Notes: generated from the sequence alone by a model not told the origin. Positions 32,675 to 41,760 are shown, counted from the first letter of the stretch. The stretch is 44,488 nucleotides of DNA from Acidimicrobiia bacterium (GCA_011523395.1 WTGW01000090.1:1-44488), one strand, 5' to 3'. Made by a program: numbers and translations.

Positions 32675-33796
32675 TCAGCCGTCCAGCAGGACGACCAACC
32701 GATCGCGATGGATCACCTCGGACGGGACTCCGGTATCCGTGGTGCGCTTACCCATCCGATCCCTGATCTGATCCGAGTCGGTCGTCACCAGCCCCTTCCC
32801 CACCAGGACACCCGTGGGGCCCCGAACCTCCACGGATGCGCCGGCCGGGAACTCCCCCTCCATTCCGGTGATCCCCACCGGCAGCAACGAGCCGCCCCGG
32901 CGCGCGAGCGCCCGTACCGCGCCGTCATCGATCCGGAGGGTGCCGCTCGGTTGCTGCCCGAACGCCAACCACAGCTTCCAGGCCGACAGCTTGGTGTCAC
33001 CGGGTACCACGTACGTACCCGCCGCCCCGCCCCGGATGATGGTGTCCACGACACCCGGACGATCCGAGCGGGCGATGACGGTCGGGATGCCTGACCAGGC
33101 CGCCATCCGCACCGCCTCCACCTTGGTTCCCACCCCTCCCGATCCAACCGGTCCGGGCGCCCCCGCGGCCACCCGGTCCAGGATGGGATCCCGGTGCCGG
33201 ACGGTCAGGATGGGTTCACCCTCTCCCGTACGAGGATCGGCCGAGTAGAGGCCGTCCGTGTCGGTCATGAGCACCAGCATCCCGGCGCTCACCAGGTGCG
33301 ACACGATGGCGGCGAGCCGGTCGTTGTCGCCCATCTTCCATCCATGGATGGCAACCGTGTCGTTCTCGTTGACGATCGGGACTATGCCCCGCTCGAGCAT
33401 GCGGGTCAGTGTCCCCCGAGCGTGGAGATACTGGGCTCTCATCTGCAGCACATCCACGGTCAGCAACACCTGGCCCACCGTCCGGCCGATGCTGGGGAAC
33501 ACCCGGCTGTAGTGGGACATCAGCAGCGTCTGGCCGACCGCGGCCGCCACCTGCAGGCCGGTCGTGTCCGAAGGACGCCCACCCACAGCCGAGGATCCGG
33601 CCGCTACGGCACCCGAGGAGACCAGGACAGTCGGATGGCCGGCTTCCCAGAAGGTGCTCACCTGCCACATCACCCGCTCGATGGACCGCTCGTCCACCGC
33701 GCCGTCGGCACGGGTGAGGCTCGACGAGCCGACCTTCAGGACTACAGGACTCCCCGGCGGCGGGGGTGCGCGGCGCCTGCCGGCATCCTCATCCAA
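32675..33796 (-). CDS. proB: Glutamate 5-kinase ProB
   Basis: A 373-residue enzyme for the first step of proline synthesis. The amino-acid kinase domain carries VVLKVGSSSLT, VLVSSGAVAAG and PIVNENDTVA. A C-terminal PUA domain (about 285-373) is present, as in most bacterial ProB. TTG 33796 is chosen: it overlaps the end of obgE by eight bases, has GGAG seven bases upstream and gives the family length. The frame is open further upstream only as antisense or alternate-frame obgE. proA is not in the window. Confidence 0.93.
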   Translation of the reverse strand: MDEDAGRRRAPPPPGSPVVLKVGSSSLTRADGAVDERSIERVMWQVSTFWEAGHPTVLVSSGAVAAGSSAVGGRPSDTTGLQVAAAVGQTLLMSHYSRVFPSIGRTVGQVLLTVDVLQMRAQYLHARGTLTRMLERGIVPIVNENDTVAIHGWKMGDNDRLAAIVSHLVSAGMLVLMTDTDGLYSADPRTGEGEPILTVRHRDPILDRVAAGAPGPVGSGGVGTKVEAVRMAAWSGIPTVIARSDRPGVVDTIIRGGAAGTYVVPGDTKLSAWKLWLAFGQQPSGTLRIDDGAVRALARRGGSLLPVGITGMEGEFPAGASVEVRGPTGVLVGKGLVTTDSDQIRDRMGKRTTDTGVPSEVIHRDRLVVLLDG

Positions 33797-35044
33797 GGTC
33801 GGGCTCCGAGTACTCGAAGACCAGATCGCCGATCCGCACCTCGTCACCCTCCCGGGCGCCTGCTCGGCGCAGGGACTCGTCCACCCCGAGGCGGGAGAGT
33901 CGGCGGGAAGCGAGAAGGGCGGCATCGGACAGGGTCAGGTCGTTGAGAGCCACTGCCCGTTCCGCGGCGCGACCGTTCACCACCCATACACCGTCCACGC
34001 GATCCACCTCGAAGGTGGCGCCGAGCGGGCGATGCAGTACATAGCCCTCGCCCGGGTCGCTCGTCCTGGCAGCCAGGTCGACGGCGTCGGCAATCCGATG
34101 GACCAGATCGTCGAGGCCCTGTCCTGCCACCGAGCTGATCTCGATCAGGTCCGGGGCGACTTGGAGCAGGGCCCCGGTGACCGGACTCTCTACGAAGAGG
34201 TCACGCTTGGTGACGGCCACCAACCGAGGCCGGTCGGCCAGACCCGGGTCATGCATGCGAAGCTCGCGTTCCAGTACCTCGTACTGGCGTTCCAGGGAGA
34301 GCTCTTGCAGCGGCGACGGATCGAGGAGGAACACCAACACCAGGGCTCGCTCACAGTGGCGGAGGAACTCGTGGCCGAGCCCCCTACCCTCCGCAGCCCC
34401 CTCCACCAGGCCGGGCACGTCGGCCATGACGAAGGACCGGTCGTCGATCATCACCACGCCCAGATTGGGGACCAGCGTGGTGAAGGGATAGTCGGCGATC
34501 TTGGGGCGGGCCGCCGACACCCGCGAGATCAAGGTGGACTTGCCGGCGTTGGGGAATCCGATGAGGGCCGCGTCGGCGACCAGCTTCATCTCCAGGGTGA
34601 ACCAGGCCTCAGTCCCGTACTCGCCCTGCTCGCAGAAGGTGGGCGCCCGGTTGGCGGGCGAGATCAACGCCGCGTTGCCGCGGCCGCCCCGGCCACCCTC
34701 CAGCACCGTGACCTGCTGGCCTGTGGCTACCAGGTCGGCGATGATCCGATCGTCCTCGTCGATCACCACCGTGCCGGGGGGTACCGGTACGACCAGGTCC
34801 TCGCCCTGGCGCCCGTTACGGAGGTCCGACGCCCCATGGGTCCCGTGGCCTGCCGCCCGATGGGGCCTCCGGCGGAAGTCCTGGAGGGTGGACATTCCCT
34901 CGTCCACGGCTAGGAGCACGCTCCCGCCCCGCCCGATCCGCCGGCGGGCCTTCCCTTGGGGCGGCGCCCGACCTGACGGAACGAGACCGCGCCGGCCCCG
35001 CCGTTACCGGATCGAAGATGGACGCGGACCTGGTCGATGAACAC
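33789..35044 (-). CDS. obgE: Obg GTPase (ObgE/CgtA) with an apparent -1 frameshift
   Basis: A GTPase for 50S assembly and stress control. From GTG 34919 the frame encodes most of the protein: the second half of the Obg fold (TLQDFRRRPHRAAG), G1 GFPNAGKST, G3 DVPGLVEGAAEGRGLGHEFL, and a C-terminal OCT-like domain. The missing first 45 or so residues (VFIDQVRVHLRSGNGGAGAV, then SFRQVGRRPKGRP) are in another frame from GTG 35044, ending at a TAG at the junction. One missing base near 34920-34926 (GGGAGC where GGGAGGC is expected) would restore one reading frame. This is either a sequence error or a true mutation in a normally essential gene. Confidence 0.85.
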
Positions 35045-35094
35045 GATTCCACCGTCCCACGGTCAGGGACGTTCCTTACCGGACGTCCCGACGA

Positions 35095-35352
35095 TCAGTG
35101 AAGGTCGGTCAGGACACTCACCCGGCGGCGCCCACCCTGCCGGTGGTACTTCACCGTGCCCGGCGCGATCGCGAAGAGCGTGTCATCGCCCCCACGGCGT
35201 ACGTTGACTCCCGGATGGATGCGGGTGCCCCTCTGGCGGACCAGGATGGTCCCCGCCTTGATCTCCTGACCATCGAAGACCTTCGGGCCGAGCCGCTTGG
35301 CGTGCGAATCACGGCCGTTCTTGGTGGACCCTCCACCCTTGGTCTTGGACAT
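35095..35352 (-). CDS. rpmA: 50S ribosomal protein L27
   Basis: An 85-residue bL27 whose N-terminus reaches the peptidyl transferase centre. The family pattern [17 protein letters not shown] and [20 protein letters not shown] is intact. The start has AGGAGG at good spacing. rplU is upstream, separated by 325 bp that hold heptad element A3 and a strong promoter candidate. That is much wider than the usual short rplU-rpmA spacer. Confidence 0.96.
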   Translation of the reverse strand: MSKTKGGGSTKNGRDSHAKRLGPKVFDGQEIKAGTILVRQRGTRIHPGVNVRRGGDDTLFAIAPGTVKYHRQGGRRRVSVLTDLH

Positions 35353-35434
35353 ACACGCCTCCTGTTGCCGCGATTCTCTATGAGTCTGGTTTCGTACGGG
35401 TGAATGGAGCAGAATCTCGTGCCCCGGACCTGGG

Positions 35435-35462
35435 ATTATAGCCCGTGGGCGTCAGTGGTCAG
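35435..35462 (-). promoter_or_regulatory. Putative rpmA promoter with -35 in a heptad array
   Basis: A consensus TATAAT lies at 35435-35440 (complement). Sixteen bp upstream is CTGACC (35457-35462, complement), which matches TTGACA at four of six positions and is part of the terminal heptads of element A3. The predicted leader is about 75 nt, ending in AGGAGG before the rpmA ATG. Confidence 0.55.
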
Positions 35463-35675
35463 TGGGCAGTGGGCAGTGGGCAGTGGGCAGTGGGCAGTGG
35501 GCAGTGGACAGTGGGCAATAGTCAGTGGACAGTGGGCAATAGTCAGTGGTCAGTGGGCAGTGAATGTTGTGACACGGGACTGTTGGGAGGGGAACATCAG
35601 GCTGGTGGGCCGAGAAACTTGATTACCCCCGGGTCGCTTACTGGCCACTGGCAACCGGCCACTGACCACTATCAA
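35451..35675 (+). repeat. Heptad-capped palindromic element, copy A3
   Basis: Positions 35451-35562 are exactly 16 seven-base units (mostly GGCAGTG, with GTCAGTG, GACAGTG and GGCAATA). The core at 35563-35640 matches copies A1 and A2 with more divergence. Five inverted-sense heptads follow at 35641-35675 (CTGGCCA, CTGGCAA, CCGGCCA, CTGACCA, CTATCAA). The element ends 2 bp from the rplU stop and splits rplU from rpmA. Confidence 0.9.
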
Positions 35676-35677
35676 GG

Positions 35678-35992
35678 TCAGCTGATGGCGCCCACGTGGG
35701 TTATCTCGAGGCGGGTGTGCCGCTGGCGATGACCCTTCCGGCGCCGGTACCCGGACTTGTTCTTGTACTTGAACACCTCGACCTTGCGGCCCTTGACGTT
35801 CCCGAGCACCCGGGCCTTGACCTGCATTCCGGCGAGATCCTCCCGGCTGGTGATCACAGCGCCCTCGTTGTCGACCACCAGCAAAGGGGTGAAGGTGACC
35901 TCATCCCCGGCGTCCTTCAACAACTCCACGTCTATCACGTAGCCCTTGGACACCCTGGTCTGCTTGCCACCCGAGCGGATGATCGCGTACAT
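35678..35992 (-). CDS. rplU: 50S ribosomal protein L21
   Basis: A 104-residue bL21. The start MYAIIRSGGKQTRVSKG, the middle DAGDEVTFTPLLVVDN and the end KNKSGYRRRKGHRQRHTRL are characteristic. ATG 35992 is chosen by homology and length, although no strong Shine-Dalgarno is at the right spacing; GAAAGG is 12 bases away. The RNase E/G gene is 62 bp upstream, so rplU may be on the same transcript. Confidence 0.95.
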   Translation of the reverse strand: MYAIIRSGGKQTRVSKGYVIDVELLKDAGDEVTFTPLLVVDNEGAVITSREDLAGMQVKARVLGNVKGRKVEVFKYKNKSGYRRRKGHRQRHTRLEITHVGAIS

Positions 35993-36054
35993 GTCGGAAT
36001 ACAACCTTTCGACCGTAACCCAGCCGGACACTCTCCAGAGCCCGGCCCCCCGGT

Positions 36055-37608
36055 TCACATCGCTACCTTGTCGCCCACCGGACTGATCGGAACCCCCGAG
36101 GTGGCCGCCTTCTCGTGGAGCACGAGGCCGCGCCCGTCACAGGAGGGACAAGGATCGGAGAAGGATTCTATCAGACCGCTGGACACGTTCTTGCGCGTCA
36201 TCTCGACGAGACCGAGACTCGACACGGAATGCACCTGGGTGGTGGTCTTGTCCGAAGCGAGCGCCGCCCGGAGCCGTTCCAGAACCGCCTCGCGGTTCTT
36301 CTTGACCTCCATGTCTATGAAGTCGATGACGATGATCCCGCCGATGTCTCGCAGGCGAAGCTGGCGCCCGATCTCCTCGGCGGCCTCGAGGTTGTTGTGG
36401 AGAACGGTGTCCTCGAGGTTCGCCTCGCCCACGTACTTGCCGGTGTTCACGTCAACGACCGTAAGCGCCTCGGTCCGGTCGATCACCAGGTGTCCCCCTG
36501 ACGGCAGCCATACCTTGCGGTCCAGCGCCCGGCGGAGCTGGTCGTCCACCCGGAAGCGGCTGAACAGGCTCGGATTGCGGTCCTGGCTGAGATGCACCCG
36601 GTCGACGAGTTCAGGGGAGACCTCCTTCAGATACTTCAGGACCGCCTCGTGAGCCCGGCGATCATCTATCAGCAGGCGCCGGAAGTCCCCGGTGAAGTGT
36701 TCGCGGATCACCCGGATCAGGAGGCTGGGCTCCTCGTGGATCAGCCGGGGCGCGGACGCGCCCTTGGCGGATTCCTCGACCTCCGCCCACTTGGCCTTGA
36801 GGCGGGCGATATCAGCCACGATCTCCCGCCTGGACGAACCGGCAGCCGCCGTGCGCACGATGAGACCGAAGCCGGGTGGCCGCTCTGCCTGGAGCAGCAG
36901 TCGCAGCCGGTTGCGCTCCGCCTCGGGGAGGCGACGGGATATACCCAGCATGGAGTTCTTGGGTGACAGCACCAAGTGCCGACCGGGCAAGGTCATCTGG
37001 CTCGTGAGCCGCGGTCCCTTACTGCCCATCGGGTCCTTGTCCACCTGGACCATGATGTGGTCGCCCTGCTTGAGCTGGCGCTCGATGCGCGGTCCTCGCC
37101 CGTGCGTGCGCCGGGACGAATTGAGGTCGCCGGCGTATATAACGCCGTTCTTCTCCGTACCGATGTCCACGAAGGCCGCTTCCAGACCCGGTAGCACGCT
37201 GCGGACGACACCGTTGTAGATGTTGCCGACCAGCGACTCGTTCTCGGACCGGTGGACGTAGTGCTCCACCAGGAGCGAGCCCTCCAGCACCACTATCTGG
37301 GTCTGGTGGGGTAAGACACGGACCAGCATCTGGCGGCGTCCGGCCGCCGGAAGCGGAACGGTTCCCTCTGTGTGGGAATGCGAACGACCCCGCTGGCGGC
37401 TCCCGGACCGGGCCGACCCCTGCTTGGTCTGTCTCTTCTTCCGCTTGGCGGCGGTCCTGGAGGCCTGTTTGGGCCTGGCAGGCAGTTCTCGTACCCGCCG
37501 GACCTTTACTGTCTTACCGCTGATCTTTCTGGTTGTTCGTTCTTCGGTCGATTCGTCGCCGACTCCGCGGCGAACTATTTCGGCTGTCTTGCGCCGAAAG
37601 AAAGGCAT
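36055..37608 (-). CDS. rng: Ribonuclease E/G family protein
   Basis: A 517-residue endoribonuclease for rRNA and mRNA processing. Residues 1-95 are a basic Arg/Lys/Ser-rich extension absent from short RNase G proteins. The S1-like and RNase H-like parts follow (NIYNGVVRSVLPGLEAAFVD). The catalytic region has VVDVNTGKYVG and IVIDFIDM, providing the two Mg-binding aspartates, and the zinc link is CPSCDGRG. ATG 37608 has AGGAG nine bases upstream. It could equally be named rne; the large degradosome scaffold of enterobacterial RNase E is absent. A 473-nt untranslated region precedes it. Confidence 0.92.
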   Translation of the reverse strand: MPFFRRKTAEIVRRGVGDESTEERTTRKISGKTVKVRRVRELPARPKQASRTAAKRKKRQTKQGSARSGSRQRGRSHSHTEGTVPLPAAGRRQMLVRVLPHQTQIVVLEGSLLVEHYVHRSENESLVGNIYNGVVRSVLPGLEAAFVDIGTEKNGVIYAGDLNSSRRTHGRGPRIERQLKQGDHIMVQVDKDPMGSKGPRLTSQMTLPGRHLVLSPKNSMLGISRRLPEAERNRLRLLLQAERPPGFGLIVRTAAAGSSRREIVADIARLKAKWAEVEESAKGASAPRLIHEEPSLLIRVIREHFTGDFRRLLIDDRRAHEAVLKYLKEVSPELVDRVHLSQDRNPSLFSRFRVDDQLRRALDRKVWLPSGGHLVIDRTEALTVVDVNTGKYVGEANLEDTVLHNNLEAAEEIGRQLRLRDIGGIIVIDFIDMEVKKNREAVLERLRAALASDKTTTQVHSVSSLGLVEMTRKNVSSGLIESFSDPCPSCDGRGLVLHEKAATSGVPISPVGDKVAM

Positions 37609-38081
37609 TACGGATGTCTCCTTGATCTGAAAGGACGCACGCGACTGCAAGGGCAGAAACCAAGATCCATCGGACGGCGGCGCAACCAGAGCGGGCAGGG
37701 CCTCTGGTCTGCTGCTCCGTCACGGTCTCCGGTCCCTTCTACTGTCGGTGCGACTACTGCTTCTACGTATGCCGGTGGATTCCGGCCTGCGCGGGCCCTC
37801 CCCGCGGGTCCGCGGTCGACACGGGAGGCAAACGATTCCCGTGCCGGCGACGTCTCGTTCGTTTCCGTGACTTACCGAACCACTCGAGGGCGAGCGGATT
37901 GGTGCTCGCTCCGGATACGCCTGGTCGAAGGTCCACAAGTCCTAGCGCCATTGCGGCTTTCCCGCAATCATCCCGGAGAGAATGCTGCCCACGAGGAACG
38001 GTCTTCCGGGCTCGGTAGGGAGCGACTGGATGTCAGGCTCGGTCGAGCCGCCACCCACCGCCGAGGATACTAACACCCGGT
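37609..38081 (-). other. 473-bp leader/intergenic region upstream of RNase E/G
   Basis: No gene is supportable here. Three clean hairpins lie in it: GGCTCG-GT-CGAGCC (38036-38049), ATTGCGG-CTTTC-CCGCAAT (37950-37968) and CGCGGG-CCCTC-CCCGCG (37790-37806). None is followed by a T run in the minus-strand direction. If rodA and RNase E/G are co-transcribed, this is an unusually long, structured intercistronic leader. RNase E genes are known in enterobacteria to be autoregulated through their 5' UTR. Confidence 0.5.
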
Positions 38082-39257
38082 TCAGAGATCGCGTGCCTCC
38101 GGTCGGTCGCTGACCGGCGATCTGGACCTCCAGACCGAGTTCACTATCCCCAGCCCGCCCGCCATGGCGATCATGGCCGAACCACCGGCGCTCATGAACG
38201 GCAGCGGGAGTCCGGTGACCGGAACCAAGCCGACCGTCATGCCGATGTTGACGAATATGTGGAAGGAGAGGAGCGCTGCCATGCCCACCGCGATCATGGA
38301 CCCGAACGCGTTGGGCGCTCCAGCGGCCACGATCAGCACGCGCCATATCAGGATGGCGTAGGCGAGAATCACCGCCGAACCGCCGATGAAGCCGAACTGC
38401 TCCCCCACCGCCGTGAAGATGAAGTCGGTGGTCTGGGAGGGAATGAAGCTCAGACGGGTCTGCGTGCCCTGGAACAAGCCCCTTCCCACCAACTGGCCCG
38501 AGCCGATGGCGATCTGGCTCTGGTAGAGATTCCAGTTGACGCCCTGCAGGTCAGATGCCTGATCGAAGAAGCCGGCAAGCCGGGCGATCTGGTAGGACTT
38601 GAGGATGTCGAGTTGGAACACCGCGATCACGCCAACGACCCCGGAAGCCCCCAGGACCAGCATCTGGCGAATACTGGAGCCGGCTACGAACAGCATGCCC
38701 ACGGTGATGAAGCCCACCACCAGCATGGTGCCGAGATCGGGCTGGAGGAAGATGAGGAAGCTGGGCGCGGCCGCCATCAGGAGGGCGGTCCCGAGGGACC
38801 TCCACGACAGACGTCGCCTGGCCCCCCTGGTCAGCAAGCTCGCCAGCGCGACTATCAGGGCGACCTTGGCGAACTCGGACGGCTGGAACTGGAAGGCGCC
38901 CACCGGGATCCACCGGGTAGCGCCTTTCTGGGGAGGGGCGAACAGGACGCCGATCAGGGCGATCATCATGATGCCGTAGATGAGGTACGGAAAGCGCCGG
39001 TACAGGCGGTAGTCGATCATCGAGGCCGCCACGTAGGTGACCAGCGCCACGCCCGCGAAGATCATCTGCCTCCGCATGGCCGACGTGGGATCGCCCGTCT
39101 CCTCTTCAAGCCGGACGAACGTGGACGAGTAGACCATCACGCTGCCCAGGGCCATGAGAGCGGCCATCAACACGAACACGATGACGTCCGGAGTGGGCCT
39201 GGGACGGTCCTCGAAAATCCCGCCCACGCCGTCCAGGGAAGGCCCCAACACCGCCAT
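38082..39257 (-). CDS. rodA: Rod-shape peptidoglycan glycosyltransferase RodA
   Basis: A 391-residue SEDS-family polymerase with about ten TM helices, forming the elongasome glycosyltransferase with PBP2. Conserved loops are FLQPDLGTMLVVG, GQLVGRGLFQGTQ, the catalytic-Asp loop PSQTTDFIFTAVGEQFGF, and LPFMSAGGSAMIAM. ATG 39257 lies two bases after the mrdA stop and has GGAG eight bases upstream. Longer open sequence upstream is antisense or alternate-frame mrdA. Confidence 0.95.
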   Translation of the reverse strand: MAVLGPSLDGVGGIFEDRPRPTPDVIVFVLMAALMALGSVMVYSSTFVRLEEETGDPTSAMRRQMIFAGVALVTYVAASMIDYRLYRRFPYLIYGIMMIALIGVLFAPPQKGATRWIPVGAFQFQPSEFAKVALIVALASLLTRGARRRLSWRSLGTALLMAAAPSFLIFLQPDLGTMLVVGFITVGMLFVAGSSIRQMLVLGASGVVGVIAVFQLDILKSYQIARLAGFFDQASDLQGVNWNLYQSQIAIGSGQLVGRGLFQGTQTRLSFIPSQTTDFIFTAVGEQFGFIGGSAVILAYAILIWRVLIVAAGAPNAFGSMIAVGMAALLSFHIFVNIGMTVGLVPVTGLPLPFMSAGGSAMIAMAGGLGIVNSVWRSRSPVSDRPEARDL

Positions 39258-39259
39258 GG

Positions 39260-41242
39260 CTACCGCTCCGTGTCCTCGCCGGCGACCAGGGGTGTGACCC
39301 CGGCACCCAGCAGGTACTGGAATATGGCTCGGGCCGCCGGCGCCGCCACTGCTCCTCCCGAGCCGCCCTCGTCCACCATCACGGCGACGACCCACCTCGG
39401 AGCATCGATCGGCGCCACGCCGACGAACCATGCCGTCGAGTCGTGGAAGACCCCTTCCTGGTCGGTGAACGACTGCGCGGTGCCGGTCTTGCCCCCGACC
39501 ACCTCCACCAGCCCGCCCAGATCCTCGAATGCGCGCTTGGCGGTGCCGGAACGGACCACGGAGGTCAGGTCCGTCCTCAGGGACGCCACGGTCTCCGGGC
39601 TGATGTCCACCGACCGGAGCACGCGGGGCTCGAGGGTTCGCAGGCGCTCCCCGTCGGCCGTCTCTATGGCGTCCGCCACCCTGGGCTGGTAGACGGTGCC
39701 CCCGTTGAGCATCGAGGCGTAGGCAACCGCCATCTGGAGGGGCGTGGCAACGATGGGGCCCTGGCCGACCACGATGTTCATGAGGTCGCCGCCGAGCCAG
39801 CCCTCCGCCCGTACCCGCCACGGCTGCCGTTCCCGCCATTCCTCGAAGAGCTGGCGATCGCCCAGGATTCCCTCGTGCTCGAACGGGAGGTCGACCTGGG
39901 TGGGGCGACCTATCCCGACCGCCCGGGCCCATTCCTGCACTATCCCCTCCCGGTCGGTCCGGGCGTAGGCCCTCCAGATCGACAGGGCCACCTCCCAGAA
40001 GTAGATGTTGCAGGATCGCCGCAGGGCATCGTGGAGGTTCTGCAGCCCGTCCGACTCCGGATAGGTCCAGTTCCTCCACAGGTGCTGCGAGTCGTCGCCG
40101 AAGTCATGCGCCAGCTGCGAGGAGCACTCGATGGTCTCCTCCGGGGTGGACACTCCGTCCGGGAATATGTTCTCCTCCATGGCGGTCACGTAGGTGATGG
40201 ACTTGAAGGTGGACGCGGGCGGCTTCACACCCTGGATGGCCAGGTTGTTGAAGGCCTGACGTTCCGCCAACTCTTCGAAGGAATCGACATCGATGCCGCC
40301 CACGAAGGCCTGCGGCTCGAAGGTGGGATAGGAGGCCATGGCCAGAATGGCGCCCGTGTTCACCTCCATCACCACGGCTGTGGCTCGCTCTGTAGGCTGC
40401 GGCGTCTCGGCCGGATCCTCCTCTTCCTGGGTCTCCTTCAGGGCGTTGGACAGCTCGATGGCCTCGACCAGGATCCTCTCGACCTCCGCCTGGGCCTCGA
40501 CGTCAAGGGTCAGCCGGACCGTGGCGCCGGGAATCGGATCGACAGTCCCGATCTCCTCGAGAATGGCGCCTTCGGGGTTTATCCGGTACACGTGCTTCCC
40601 GGGTGCCCCTCGCAGGAACTCCTCGTACTCCCGCTCCACCCCGAGCTTCCCGATCGGCGTGTTGGTGTCGGCTATGGGTAGTCGCTCGAGATCGCCCGGG
40701 GATGGCAACCCCATGTGACCCAGTACATGACCCATCAACGACCCCTGCGTGTACCCGCGAACGGGCAGGGCGCGCACCGTGACACCGGGAAGGGTGGCTC
40801 GCTGCTCCATTATCAGATAGGCCGTGTCGGGGTCGATCTCGAACTCGGGCAGGGCGGCCACCTCGCCTGACCCGGTTCGCTCCACCGCCTGGCGCACCTC
40901 GACAGGCGACAGCTCGAGGATGGCCGCCAGTCGCTGGAGTACGTCGTCCTCGACCTCGATCGGGAGGAGCGACCGATCGATCTCGATGATGAGACCCGGT
41001 ACGGAAGTGGCCAGCACCATGCCGTTCCGGTCGACTATGTCACCCCGTGGCGCCGCGATCGCCTCGCTGCTGACGATGTTCTGGTCGGCCTCCACGAGCC
41101 ACTCCGGGCCTGCGGCCAGCTGCACGAACCACAGCCGGAAGAACAGGATCGACAACGCCCCCGTGAACAGCAGGGCCAGGATGCCCACCCGCCAACTGTT
41201 CGTCACCTGCTCGCGGCCGTCGGGCCGCCTTCTGTCGCTCAT
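39260..41242 (-). CDS. mrdA: Penicillin-binding protein 2 (elongasome transpeptidase)
   Basis: A 660-residue class B PBP that cross-links lateral wall peptidoglycan with RodA. One N-terminal TM helix (about 17-37) precedes a pedestal domain starting APRGDIVDRNG and the transpeptidase domain. The nucleophile is Ser344 in PASTFKSI, the SxN motif is Ser410-Cys-Asn412, and KTGT starts at Lys585. An acidic Glu/Pro insert (about residues 270-290, EEEDPAETPQPTER) is unusual. Its ATG overlaps the mreD stop by four bases. Confidence 0.95.
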   Translation of the reverse strand: MSDRRRPDGREQVTNSWRVGILALLFTGALSILFFRLWFVQLAAGPEWLVEADQNIVSSEAIAAPRGDIVDRNGMVLATSVPGLIIEIDRSLLPIEVEDDVLQRLAAILELSPVEVRQAVERTGSGEVAALPEFEIDPDTAYLIMEQRATLPGVTVRALPVRGYTQGSLMGHVLGHMGLPSPGDLERLPIADTNTPIGKLGVEREYEEFLRGAPGKHVYRINPEGAILEEIGTVDPIPGATVRLTLDVEAQAEVERILVEAIELSNALKETQEEEDPAETPQPTERATAVVMEVNTGAILAMASYPTFEPQAFVGGIDVDSFEELAERQAFNNLAIQGVKPPASTFKSITYVTAMEENIFPDGVSTPEETIECSSQLAHDFGDDSQHLWRNWTYPESDGLQNLHDALRRSCNIYFWEVALSIWRAYARTDREGIVQEWARAVGIGRPTQVDLPFEHEGILGDRQLFEEWRERQPWRVRAEGWLGGDLMNIVVGQGPIVATPLQMAVAYASMLNGGTVYQPRVADAIETADGERLRTLEPRVLRSVDISPETVASLRTDLTSVVRSGTAKRAFEDLGGLVEVVGGKTGTAQSFTDQEGVFHDSTAWFVGVAPIDAPRWVVAVMVDEGGSGGAVAAPAARAIFQYLLGAGVTPLVAGEDTER

Positions 41243-41760
41243 ATACGGCGTCGCATCCGGCTACGGCGCGGTCCGGCGACCCACGAGAACAACCTGTCGG
41301 CCAGCGGAAGAACGCCCAGCGCGAACACCATGTTGTAGATCGGCACCAGCAGCAGAGTCCTGATGATGTCGGGGTTGGCCAGCGTGCCCTCTCCGAACAG
41401 GGTGCCTATGAGGGCGTTGGTGACCAGCGTGACCAGCGTGATCCCGCCGACGGTCATCACACCGACCGGGAGCCCGTAGTCGAAGCGATCCCGGCTCCGC
41501 ACCGTGATGTAGGAGCCGACCGTGAACGCAAGCCCACTCAGACCCAGGGGCGCCGATCCGAGCACGTCCAGGAGCAGCCCGCCCAGGAAACCCAGCAGGA
41601 CGGCCGCCTCGGGCTTGAGCCATATCGCGCCCACCACCACGACCAACAGGACTACGTCGGGGCTGGCACCAAGGGGCCTGATGCTGTGGAACACGCTGGT
41701 CTGGACGAGGGCCGCCGCCATCACCAGCAGCAGGGAGAGCAAGAACCGCAGACCCTCCAT
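41239..41760 (-). CDS. mreD: Rod shape-determining protein MreD
   Basis: A 173-residue membrane protein with about five TM helices, linking MreC to the elongasome. Family features are ASPDVVLLVVVVGAIW, GFLGGLLLDVLGSAPLG and a short basic tail. It starts one codon after the mreC stop and overlaps mrdA (ATGA), so the mreC-mreD-mrdA-rodA unit is tightly coupled. Confidence 0.93.
   Translation of the reverse strand: MEGLRFLLSLLLVMAAALVQTSVFHSIRPLGASPDVVLLVVVVGAIWLKPEAAVLLGFLGGLLLDVLGSAPLGLSGLAFTVGSYITVRSRDRFDYGLPVGVMTVGGITLVTLVTNALIGTLFGEGTLANPDIIRTLLLVPIYNMVFALGVLPLADRLFSWVAGPRRSRMRRRI

Noticed and set aside
33564-34913. Plus-strand frame opposite proB and obgE
   Set aside because: Same reasoning: it is the complement of conserved coding sequence with no recognisable motifs.
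37372-38073. 233-codon plus-strand frame across the RNase E/G leader
   Set aside because: Low-complexity translation with no family resemblance. It overlaps the start of RNase E/G on the opposite strand, and no convincing ribosome site was seen.
38259-39692. Plus-strand frame opposite rodA and mrdA
   Set aside because: Antisense to two clearly conserved genes; the His/Gln/Asp-rich translation is typical of shadow frames.
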